A stretch of 64,000 nucleotides of DNA from Phycisphaerae bacterium (lineage in GTDB: Bacteria > Planctomycetota > Phycisphaerae > UBA1845 > UTPLA1), in assembly GCA_035275405.1 (NCBI GenBank), contig DATEMU010000015.1, positions 673,768 through 737,767 on the forward strand, in the 5' to 3' direction. Below, piece after piece: positions 58,446 through 64,000 of the stretch. Position numbers and translations under genes: made by a program. The notes below the pieces were generated by a model. The model searched no databases and was not told the DNA's origin. It was given only the letters and a program-made list of their open reading frames with translations. Position 1 is the stretch's first letter. The number at the start of each line of letters is the position of its first letter.

Positions 58446-58909
58446 GCGTCTCTACTTCCGGGGTTTGCGCCCCGATCAGTTTGCCCAAGCCGCTTAGACC
58501 GCGTGCCAAGTCGGATCTTTTGGGCTGACCTCGTTACAAGATTATAACCGGACGACTCCCCGCTTGGACTATCGCAAGTGTTCCCTCCCTGGGTGAGAAA
58601 AAACGAACTAACGTCCGAAAACTAATGGCAGGCTGATTGATCTCAAGAATTTCTTTAACTAGTTATTAATACACTACTTACACTTTTTCACTCCAGCTCG
58701 CGTGGCTTCCGCACATCTCCCCTGCACAATCAGTACCGTCAAACATCCAAGTGATTCCTAAGCCGCGTCCTGAAATCGTAGCGATGCGTCGCGCCGGCCG
58801 GGCCATCGTGTGAATTCGACGGGTTGCGGGTATATCCAAGCACGCCTTTTGCTACCAATCCACGTCGGAGGCGGACCCTTTGACAGCGAATTTTGTCGGC
58901 AGGGAGAAG
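58446..58909. other. AT-rich intergenic region between divergent genes
   Basis: 464 bases. 58600-58700 is strikingly AT-rich for this genome (AAGAATTTCTTTAACTAG, TTATTAATACACTACTTACA). It should hold the pgpH promoter on the minus strand and the promoter of the small gene at 58910, but no clear -35/-10 pair can be assigned. No gene is supported. Confidence 0.5.
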
Positions 58910-59101
58910 ATGCCAACTGTTATCCCCAAGAACCTCCGTAAACCGCCGGCTACTCAACGCCTAAGCGTTTGGGCCGTTGGTCTTTTCGGCCTGCTTCTCG
59001 CCGTATCATCCTGGCGCGGTCTTGCGACGATCGCGACTGGATCTTTCGGAAAACCGGCCGTTACGACCGGCGAAGCGACCGCCGCGCTGGATGTGGAGTA
59101 A
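58910..59101 (+). CDS. Small single-helix membrane protein, 63 aa
   Basis: MPTVIPKNLRKPPATQRLSVWAVGLFGLLLAVSSWRG has a basic N-terminal end and one membrane helix (about 18-35). The rest is short and polar. AGGGAG lies about five bases before the ATG. No family recognised. A longer frame from 58880 exists but lacks a ribosome site. Confidence 0.5.
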   Translation: MPTVIPKNLRKPPATQRLSVWAVGLFGLLLAVSSWRGLATIATGSFGKPAVTTGEATAALDVE

Positions 59102-59194
59102 GACGAGGGCCACATCAGCGGCGTTGGTCTTGCCTGGACGACCCGCGGTTCCCAGTGAAGCACGCGCACTCGAACGCCGTACAATCAAACGCCC

Positions 59195-59980
59195 ATGGCC
59201 ATTATCACCCTCACGACGGACTTCGGCTCGGCCGACCACTACGTCGCCTGCATGAAGGGCGTCATCCTTCAGCAGGCTCCTGACGTTCAGATCGTCGACA
59301 TCACCCACGCCATCGGCGCCCACGACGTCGTTCACGGCGCCTTCGTCCTGCGCCAGGCCTTTGACTATTTCGCCGACGGAACCATCCACGTCGTCGTCAT
59401 CGATCCCGGCGTCGGCACCACCCGCCGACTCCTTGCCGCCTCGTACGATGGTCAGATCATCCTCGCCCCCGATAACGGCATCGTCAGTCTCGTCCACCGC
59501 GACTTCGCCCTGGACGAACTTCGCCAAATTGCCAATTCCCGCCTCTTTCGCCAAGACGTCAGCCCGACTTTTCACGGCCGCGATATCCTCGCCCCCGTCG
59601 CTGGCCATTTGGCCCGCGGCACCGGCCTCGTCAACGTCGGCCCCATTATCGACCAACTCGAGATCCTCAATCTCGAACAACCCGTGCTGCTCCCGCGCGG
59701 CGGCATCCAGGGACAGGTGCTCTACGTCGACCACTTCGGCAACCTCATCACCAACATCAGCGAAGCCGACCTCGCCGCCGCCGTCGGCAGCGCGACCGAT
59801 CTCACGGTTCACGTCGGTCCCCTTCGCGTCGGCCCATTGCGGATCACCTATGCCGACGTCAACCCCGGCGAGATCGTCGCTATCCTGGGCTCGACGGGCA
59901 TGTTGGAAGTCGCTGTTAACCAGGGCCACGCCGCTTCCCAACTTCGCGCGTCCCCCGGCACCATTGTCACGGTGCACTAA
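59195..59980 (+). CDS. SAM hydroxide adenosyltransferase (DUF62, SAM hydrolase)
   Basis: 261 residues: MAIITLTTDFGSADHYVACMKGVI, DITHAIGAHDVVHGAFVLRQAFDYFADGTIHVVVIDPGVGTTRRLL, APDNGIVSLV, TFHGRDILAPVAGHLARG and DHFGNLITNIS are all family signatures, including the Asp-Arg-His hydrolysis residues. It cleaves S-adenosylmethionine to adenosine and methionine with water. A relative of SAM halogenases, but the halogenase loop is not evident. Stands alone. Confidence 0.92.
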   Translation: MAIITLTTDFGSADHYVACMKGVILQQAPDVQIVDITHAIGAHDVVHGAFVLRQAFDYFADGTIHVVVIDPGVGTTRRLLAASYDGQIILAPDNGIVSLVHRDFALDELRQIANSRLFRQDVSPTFHGRDILAPVAGHLARGTGLVNVGPIIDQLEILNLEQPVLLPRGGIQGQVLYVDHFGNLITNISEADLAAAVGSATDLTVHVGPLRVGPLRITYADVNPGEIVAILGSTGMLEVAVNQGHAASQLRASPGTIVTVH

Positions 59981-60275
59981 CCTCTCTTTGCGAGCGTCAA
60001 ACTCCAGACGCTCAATTCCGTGCAAGCGTGGACGTCGTGAGCTATGACGACGGCCCGTCGCTGCGATTTGGAAGTCGACGGCCGCACGCGCAGAGAACTT
60101 CGTTGGATTTTGTCCGCAGACCGGGGGGTCAGTCCCTCAAATGCCGACCCACATTGGGATGAGTTCCAATATTATTGCAGCCCCCCATGCCGCTAGTATC
60201 TGGCAGTGGTCGGGCGAGGGCGTGTGGGACGCCCCTCCCTCCCAGCTTGCGTAATCCGAACTCGTGCCGGTGGCG
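59981..60275. other. Intergenic region
   Basis: 295 bases without a supported gene. Composition is mixed; a short G/C-rich string GGGGGGTCAG lies near 60121. Confidence 0.35.
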
Positions 60276-60515
60276 ATGATGGCAACGACGATCAATCAAC
60301 GTTTCAAGTCAGGCGACACCTGCGGCGAAAGCGGGACGTACGACTTTGACGGTTACGCCGACGGCGCCTCGAATCCGCTGCCTTCGCCCGACGACATGCG
60401 GATCATCCTCATGTCGGGCGACGAATTCCCGATGGTCGGCCATCCGACGAGGGCGTGCTATTGGAAATTCTCCGACGACACGCGTGACGACGAAGCGCCG
60501 CGCGGTGGATTGTAA
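60276..60515 (+). CDS. YjzC-like small protein, 79 aa
   Basis: FKSGDTCGESGTYDFDGYADGASNPLPSPDDMRIILMSGDEFPMVGHPTRACYWK has the pattern of the short YjzC family (xxF-x-G-x-x-x-x-x-SGxYxxxxxxxxxxxxxxxxxxxxxGxxFPxxxxxxxxWxx). The function is unknown. Start codon uncertain: GTG 60264, ATG 60276 or ATG 60279. It is followed on the same strand by another small gene. Confidence 0.65.
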   Translation: MMATTINQRFKSGDTCGESGTYDFDGYADGASNPLPSPDDMRIILMSGDEFPMVGHPTRACYWKFSDDTRDDEAPRGGL

Positions 60516-60549
60516 AGCAAGAGGAATTGAAGACCAGGTGGACGGGACC

Positions 60550-60768
60550 ATGACTCGAAAATGCCTTGCGACCGATGACAAGTTGCTCGCCTACCTGGTG
60601 GGGCGATCGCGATCGCTGGCGCGGCGCGTGGCCGGAGTGGTCCCGGCTCCGCTGGAAGTCCTGATTCCGCTGTCGGCGGGCGAGTTGTCCGCCTTGAACG
60701 ATCGATCACGGCGCTGCGAAGAGTGCCGACCGTATAGAGATGAAGACGATGAAGAGTTCTTTCCCTAG
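60550..60768 (+). CDS. Small hypothetical protein with CEEC motif, 72 aa
   Basis: MTRKCLATDDKLLAYLVGRSRSLARRVAGVVPAPLEVLIPLSAG, then RRCEECRPYRDEDDEEFFP. It has an acidic end and two Cys that could bind metal. No family recognised. A strong terminator follows within 10 bases, which supports a real transcribed gene here. Confidence 0.5.
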   Translation: MTRKCLATDDKLLAYLVGRSRSLARRVAGVVPAPLEVLIPLSAGELSALNDRSRRCEECRPYRDEDDEEFFP

Positions 60769-60777
60769 GCCCGACTG

Positions 60778-60827
60778 GGGGCGCCCGCTGTCACCCCTCC
60801 CGCTCCGCGCGGGCGCCCCGTTTTTTT
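60778..60827 (+). terminator. Rho-independent terminator
   Basis: GGGGCGCCCGC (60778-60788), a 20-base loop and GCGGGCGCCCC (60809-60819), then GTTTTTTT. An 11-bp GC stem and a seven-T tract, ten bases after the stop of the CEEC gene. Confidence 0.93.
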
Positions 60828-61020
60828 ATATTCCTACGCCGTCGCCGATGGTTGGTTTTCGGCTCGATGGCGAGATGCTCGCGGCGTAACGGCCCGCGGC
60901 GTTCTTAAGGCGCAGGACGCCTCGGGCAACCAGAAGTCCGGGGCGCTGGAGGCGCCTCTCCCCCCATCCTCGGAACGGACTCGAAGTCCCCGGGGACGAG
61001 ATTGAAAGGAGATTCGGCCG

Positions 61021-61173
61021 ATGCTTTGGACGATCGCGATCTTGCTCATCGTGATGTGGATCCTGGGAGTGGTGACGAGCGTCACCCTGTACGGATTCAT
61101 TCACCTTTTGCTTTTTCTCGCCGTCGTCTCCGTCCTGGTGCGAATCATCCAGGGACGTCGACCCGTAGATTGA
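61021..61173 (+). CDS. Lmo0937-family small membrane protein, 50 aa
   Basis: 50 residues: MLWTIAILLIVMWILGVVTS then VTLYGFIHLLLFLAVVSVLVRIIQGRRPVD, two hydrophobic segments. It matches the very short Lmo0937 family (MLWTIxxILxxLWxLGxVTSxTLGGFIHxLL). AGGAG stands about ten bases before the ATG. It is followed by YqjD/YqjE-type genes, an envelope-stress-like cluster. Confidence 0.85.
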   Translation: MLWTIAILLIVMWILGVVTSVTLYGFIHLLLFLAVVSVLVRIIQGRRPVD

Positions 61174-61227
61174 AATGACAAGAAGGAAGTCCACACAATC
61201 CATCCAAACGTAATGGGGAGTAAACCG

Positions 61228-61476
61228 ATGACGACGAGGCACAAGACGCATAACCGACGCTCGACAAGTGGAAACCACAGACAAGGCGCCGCCGAACTGC
61301 GCTCTCAGGTGAACGCGGTCCGGCGGGACTTGCGCGACCTCGCCTCGGCGGCGGGCGACATGGCCCTCGATCAGTTGGATCCGCTGGAAAAATACGTCCT
61401 GGCCAAACCCATGAAGGCCCTGCTCCTTGCCGCAGGAATCGGCGCCTGCGTCGGCTTCTTGTTCCGCCGTCGGTAG
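61228..61476 (+). CDS. DUF883/ElaB-YqjD-like membrane-anchored protein
   Basis: 82 residues. An N-terminal basic stretch, an amphipathic helical region (AAELRSQVNAVRRDLRDLASAAGDMALDQ) and a C-terminal membrane helix ending in GFLFRRR are typical of the ElaB/YqjD/DUF883 group, which tether ribosomes or nucleoid to the membrane in E. coli. GGGGAG is about eight bases before the ATG. It stands 54 bases after the Lmo0937-type gene and 12 bases before the YqjE-like one. Confidence 0.78.
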   Translation: MTTRHKTHNRRSTSGNHRQGAAELRSQVNAVRRDLRDLASAAGDMALDQLDPLEKYVLAKPMKALLLAAGIGACVGFLFRRR

Positions 61477-61488
61477 GGAGATCCTCTC

Positions 61489-61950
61489 GTGGTTGCCAAA
61501 CGTCTGTCGCACAACGGCCGCCGGAGAACGACGGCACGGTCGACGGCGGACGTGCCCCGCTCGCGACGAAAGTCTGTCGATTTGGCGGACGACCCGATGG
61601 ATGCGCTCGCAAGCAGCGTCGCCGAACTGCGCGACCAAATTAAGGGTCTCGCCCAGGTCAAGGTCGATCAGCTCGACCTCGCGGTCCGCAGCCGCGCGAG
61701 CAAGCTTCCCTTTTACGGCGTGCTGGGCGTAACGGTCCTTTCCTTCGTCGCTGCCGCCGCCGGCTTTGTCCTATATGCCGCGGCGCTGGGAATGACCCGC
61801 CTGTGCGGAGATCGGCCCTGGCTGGGCTTCCTGTTGACCGGGGTATTGGTCCTGGCCGTATTTCTCAGCTCGGCTTACGCCCTCCACATCCGCGCGCGCC
61901 AGCGGCATCGCCGCCGCCTGGAGGAGAAGTATGCCCCGACGCAGGCCTGA
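61489..61950 (+). CDS. YqjE/holin-superfamily III-like membrane protein
   Basis: 153 residues. A basic N-terminal region and a helical segment (DDPMDALASSVAELRDQIKGLAQVKVDQLDL) come first, then two membrane helices (about 78-100 and 113-133) and a basic tail. Same arrangement as YqjE of the yqjCDEK cluster. The start is GTG at 61489 with AGGGAG ten bases upstream. It overlaps the next gene by 20 bases. Confidence 0.72.
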   Translation: MVAKRLSHNGRRRTTARSTADVPRSRRKSVDLADDPMDALASSVAELRDQIKGLAQVKVDQLDLAVRSRASKLPFYGVLGVTVLSFVAAAAGFVLYAAALGMTRLCGDRPWLGFLLTGVLVLAVFLSSAYALHIRARQRHRRRLEEKYAPTQA

Positions 61951-62380
61951 GACGCATCGCTGGAGAACCCCTCGTTCAGCGCCGACCCCGGAAGAGCGAT
62001 TGCTCGCCCAGGTGGCCTTCCGCTATGAAATCGGCGTTCTTCGCGCCTGGGACGATGTCCGCCATGCGTCGGCGCGTGCCGTTGATCCCCGCACATGGAT
62101 ACAGCGTCACCCCCTGGGTTCTGTCGTCGCGGCCGGCGCCGTCGGCGCGATCTGCGGAATGAAAAGGAAGGAACCTCCGCCTCCACCGGGAATTCGCACC
62201 GCGCTCAGGAAAGCGGGCTTTGCGCTGCTCCGCCGCGCGGCCATCAGCGGATTAATGACGCGCATCGTGTGGCGCATCTGGGATGACGTACGACCCGCTT
62301 CGCCCGGGAACCCCCGACCGCCGGCCCCGGCCGCCTTTCGGCGGTACCGACCCGATCGTTCCTCCGCGAAGTGGAATTGA
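61931..62380 (+). CDS. Hypothetical protein, YqjK-position, 149 aa
   Basis: 149 residues, basic, with EERLLAQVAFRYEIGVLRAWDDVRHASARAVDPRTWIQRHPLGSVVAAGAVGAICGMKRKEPP (one hydrophobic stretch, about 61-76) and a Pro/Arg-rich end. No firm family; its place after the YqjE-like gene suggests it is the third member of the set. GGAGGAGA precedes the ATG closely. Confidence 0.6.
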   Translation: MPRRRPETHRWRTPRSAPTPEERLLAQVAFRYEIGVLRAWDDVRHASARAVDPRTWIQRHPLGSVVAAGAVGAICGMKRKEPPPPPGIRTALRKAGFALLRRAAISGLMTRIVWRIWDDVRPASPGNPRPPAPAAFRRYRPDRSSAKWN

Positions 62381-62420
62381 AACTCCGGGCGGCTAGAAAT
62401 GCCGGAAAGCGGCGAAAAGC

Positions 62421-64000
62421 ATGACCGACGCCGACAGACAGCCCTCCGTACCCCGAGCCGGCACGATCGTGGCCACGTTCGCCGTTCTCGTGGTACTGTA
62501 TTTGGCGCGCGACGTGTTGATCCCCTTCGCGCTAGCCATCTTCCTGGCGTTTCTCCTCGCGCCGCCTATTCGCCGGCTTCAAAGATGGGGCATCCCGCGA
62601 ATTCCCGCCGTCTTTGCCGTCGTCGCTTTTACTGTGTCGCTCCTGACCGTGGGCAGCCTCTTTGTCGGCTCCCGCGCGATGTCTCTCGTCGAGCAATTGC
62701 CCAAATACCGCCACAATATCATCGTCAAGGCCCGCGCGCTGCGCGAATCGATCGGCGGAACCTTACAGCCGGTCTCTCAAACCGTGGATGAAATCGCCCG
62801 CGAGATTGCCGGCCCGCCGCCCAAGAAAAACGAATCCGCCCGGCCAAACGAAAACGGACTGGTCGGGCCGGAACAACTTCCAACGACCCCGCAAACCGCC
62901 GACGTTTCCGAAAAGGAACCGGCTTCGGCAGCGCCCGCTCCCGTCACGCCGGTTGCGGCGATCATTCGCCTGCTGCGGACCATGCTCGTCCCCCTGCTTC
63001 ACCCCGTCGTGATGTTTGCCCTCGCCGCGGTCTTCACTCTCTTTTTCCTCGTCTACCGCGAGGATCTGCGCGACCGGATCATCGAAGTGTGCGGCGATGG
63101 GCGGATCGGCGCGACCACGACCGCGTTTTCCGATGTCGGCGAGCGGATCAGCCGGTACTTCGACGGACTGGTGCTGACGAATATCCTGAATGGCATCGCG
63201 ATCGGAGTGGGGCTCGCCCTGATCGGCATACCCGATGCCATTTTGTTCGCCGTCCTTGCGGCCGTGCTGCGCTTCGTGCCCTTCCTCGGCACCTGGATCG
63301 CCGCCCTCCTCCCCATCGCCTATGCCTTGGCGATCGAACAGGGGTGGACGATCCCGCTCCTCGTCGCCGGCCTATTTGTCGTGGTCGACCAGTTGAGCGC
63401 CAATCTGCTGGAGCCGTGGCTTTATGGTTCGCGCGTCGGCGCCTCTCCGACCGCCATTATCCTGTCCATGGTGGTCTGGACCTGGCTCTGGGGCGCGTTC
63501 GGGCTTCTCCTCGCCACGCCGATCACCGTCTTTCTGGTCGTGCTCGGAAAATATGTGCCGCAATTTCAGAAGTTGTACATCCTGCTCGGCGATCAACCGG
63601 CCCTGCAGCCTCCCTTGCGCATCTACCAACGCGTGCTGGCGATGGAGGAAAAGGAGGCCGTGAAAATCGTCGAACTGGCCGCAAAGGACTCGACCCCCGA
63701 AGCCGCGTTTTCCCACGTTCTCGTCCCCGCGCTCCATTTGCTGGCCGACGACGACAATGACGCGTCATTGGGTCCCGTGCGACGGGACCTCACGCGGAGG
63801 GCCGTCGACGATTTGATCGAGCGTCTCACTCCTCGCGTTCCAAACCGTGCCGCCGATGCGGACGCCGCATTGCCACCCGCGCGCGACACACAGGTGTTTC
63901 TCATTCCGGCGCCGGGGCCCTACGACGAGATTGCCGCGCCGCTGCTGGCCCGCCTGTTTGAAGCCGCGGGCGGTTGGATATCCGTCGCCTCTTCCCACCT
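62421..64000 (+). CDS. AI-2E/TqsA family transporter, 3' end outside window
   Basis: An open frame runs from ATG 62421 to the window edge (at least 526 codons). Membrane helices at about 14-45, 65-85, 180-205 and a block at 255-375 carry the AI-2E signatures NILNGIAIGVGLALIGIPDAILFAVLAAVLRFVPFLGTWIAALLPI and EPWLYGSRVGASPTAIILSMVVWTWLWGAFGLLLATPITVFLVV. Residues 130-175 (KKNESARPNENGLVGPEQLP...) are low complexity. Past about 395 an extra soluble region follows (KEAVKIVELAAKDSTPEAAFSHVLVPALHLLADDD ... VFLIPAPGPYDEIAAPLLARLFEA) that the family usually lacks. The substrate is unknown. Confidence 0.87.
   Translation, partial: MTDADRQPSVPRAGTIVATFAVLVVLYLARDVLIPFALAIFLAFLLAPPIRRLQRWGIPRIPAVFAVVAFTVSLLTVGSLFVGSRAMSLVEQLPKYRHNIIVKARALRESIGGTLQPVSQTVDEIAREIAGPPPKKNESARPNENGLVGPEQLPTTPQTADVSEKEPASAAPAPVTPVAAIIRLLRTMLVPLLHPVVMFALAAVFTLFFLVYREDLRDRIIEVCGDGRIGATTTAFSDVGERISRYFDGLVLTNILNGIAIGVGLALIGIPDAILFAVLAAVLRFVPFLGTWIAALLPIAYALAIEQGWTIPLLVAGLFVVVDQLSANLLEPWLYGSRVGASPTAIILSMVVWTWLWGAFGLLLATPITVFLVVLGKYVPQFQKLYILLGDQPALQPPLRIYQRVLAMEEKEAVKIVELAAKDSTPEAAFSHVLVPALHLLADDDNDASLGPVRRDLTRRAVDDLIERLTPRVPNRAADADAALPPARDTQVFLIPAPGPYDEIAAPLLARLFEAAGGWISVASSH

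Noticed and set aside
61803..62162. 119-residue frame overlapping the YqjE-like gene
   Set aside because: Out of frame with the two good genes that cover it and has no ribosome site.
62399..62791. 130-residue frame over the start of the AI-2E transporter
   Set aside because: Arg-rich shadow in another frame; the transporter frame from 62421 is open to the window end with family motifs.

Overview
The window is about 64 kb of GC-rich, densely coding bacterial chromosome. The mix of genes suggests a planctomycete, perhaps of the Phycisphaerae type. The pointers are a kelch-repeat protein ending in dockerin-like calcium repeats, membrane proteins ending in CxxCGYxL...CPECG zinc ribbons, a fused dehydroquinate dehydratase/shikimate dehydrogenase, a PQQ-type beta-propeller, and a bd-like oxidase subunit carrying a heme c domain. 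This placement is inferred from gene content; there is no rRNA in the window to confirm it. A Gram-negative-type envelope is implied by lnt, lipoboxes, an OmpA domain and HtrA. A rod-shape peptidoglycan machine (mreD, mrdA, rodA) is present.

Layout. 1-530: end of a tyrosine recombinase whose stop codon lies inside a tRNA-Arg(TCT). 550-4.5 kb: nitroreductase, a SelW-like selenoprotein with an in-frame TGA and a SECIS-type hairpin, an HlyD/ABC-ATPase pair, and repeat-rich spacer. 4.5-12.6 kb: a phage-like hypothetical gene, an OmpA lipoprotein, prepilin peptidase, aroK, a phosphoesterase, aroDE and an SGNH hydrolase. 12.7-16.1 kb: a bd-like/cytochrome c oxidase pair and a zinc-ribbon membrane protein. 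16.2-17 kb: a UPF0175/PIN toxin-antitoxin pair. 17-24.4 kb: SMUG1-like glycosylase, J-domain membrane protein, secreted proteins, tRNA-Ser(CGA) and the kelch/dockerin protein. 24.5-28 kb: an FtsX/LolD-type ABC exporter. 28-33 kb: phosphoesterase, HtrA, glycerate kinase and small envelope proteins. 33-43.6 kb: MBL hydrolase, a membrane Fe-S/CCG oxidoreductase, CAP-domain lipoprotein, glycosyltransferase, aldo/keto reductase, TMTC-like TPR protein and an App1-like phosphatase. 43.7-52.6 kb: lnt-HEAT-mreD-mrdA-rodA, then moaC and a polyprenyl synthase. 52.7-53.6 kb: a three-gene MazEF-XRE module. 53.6-58.4 kb (minus strand): pgpH-ybeY-corC-recO. 58.9-64 kb: SAM hydrolase, small proteins, a cluster of DUF883/YqjE-type membrane proteins and an AI-2E family transporter running off the end.

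Two things stand out. First, the SelW-like gene at 1261-1482 is read through TGA as a CxxU selenoprotein with a hairpin at the expected distance. An ordinary gene caller would truncate or miss it. Second, the window is seeded with short dispersed repeats. Three are GC-rich palindrome families (GTAGCGGCC..., TAGGGCGGGC..., TTAGCCCCCGG...). Several others are AT-richer tandem-like strings (ATTCGTAATTC, GTCAAAACGTC, GATTAAGGGA, GCAGAGGCGCAGAG, TCAGTGGTTAG). Some copies sit in frame inside genes, and others supply stop codons.

Many genes are translationally coupled by ATGA overlaps (aroK/phosphoesterase, PIN/UPF0175, mazEF-XRE, mrdA/rodA, ybeY/pgpH). Most start choices below rest on Shine-Dalgarno matches or on where family similarity begins.
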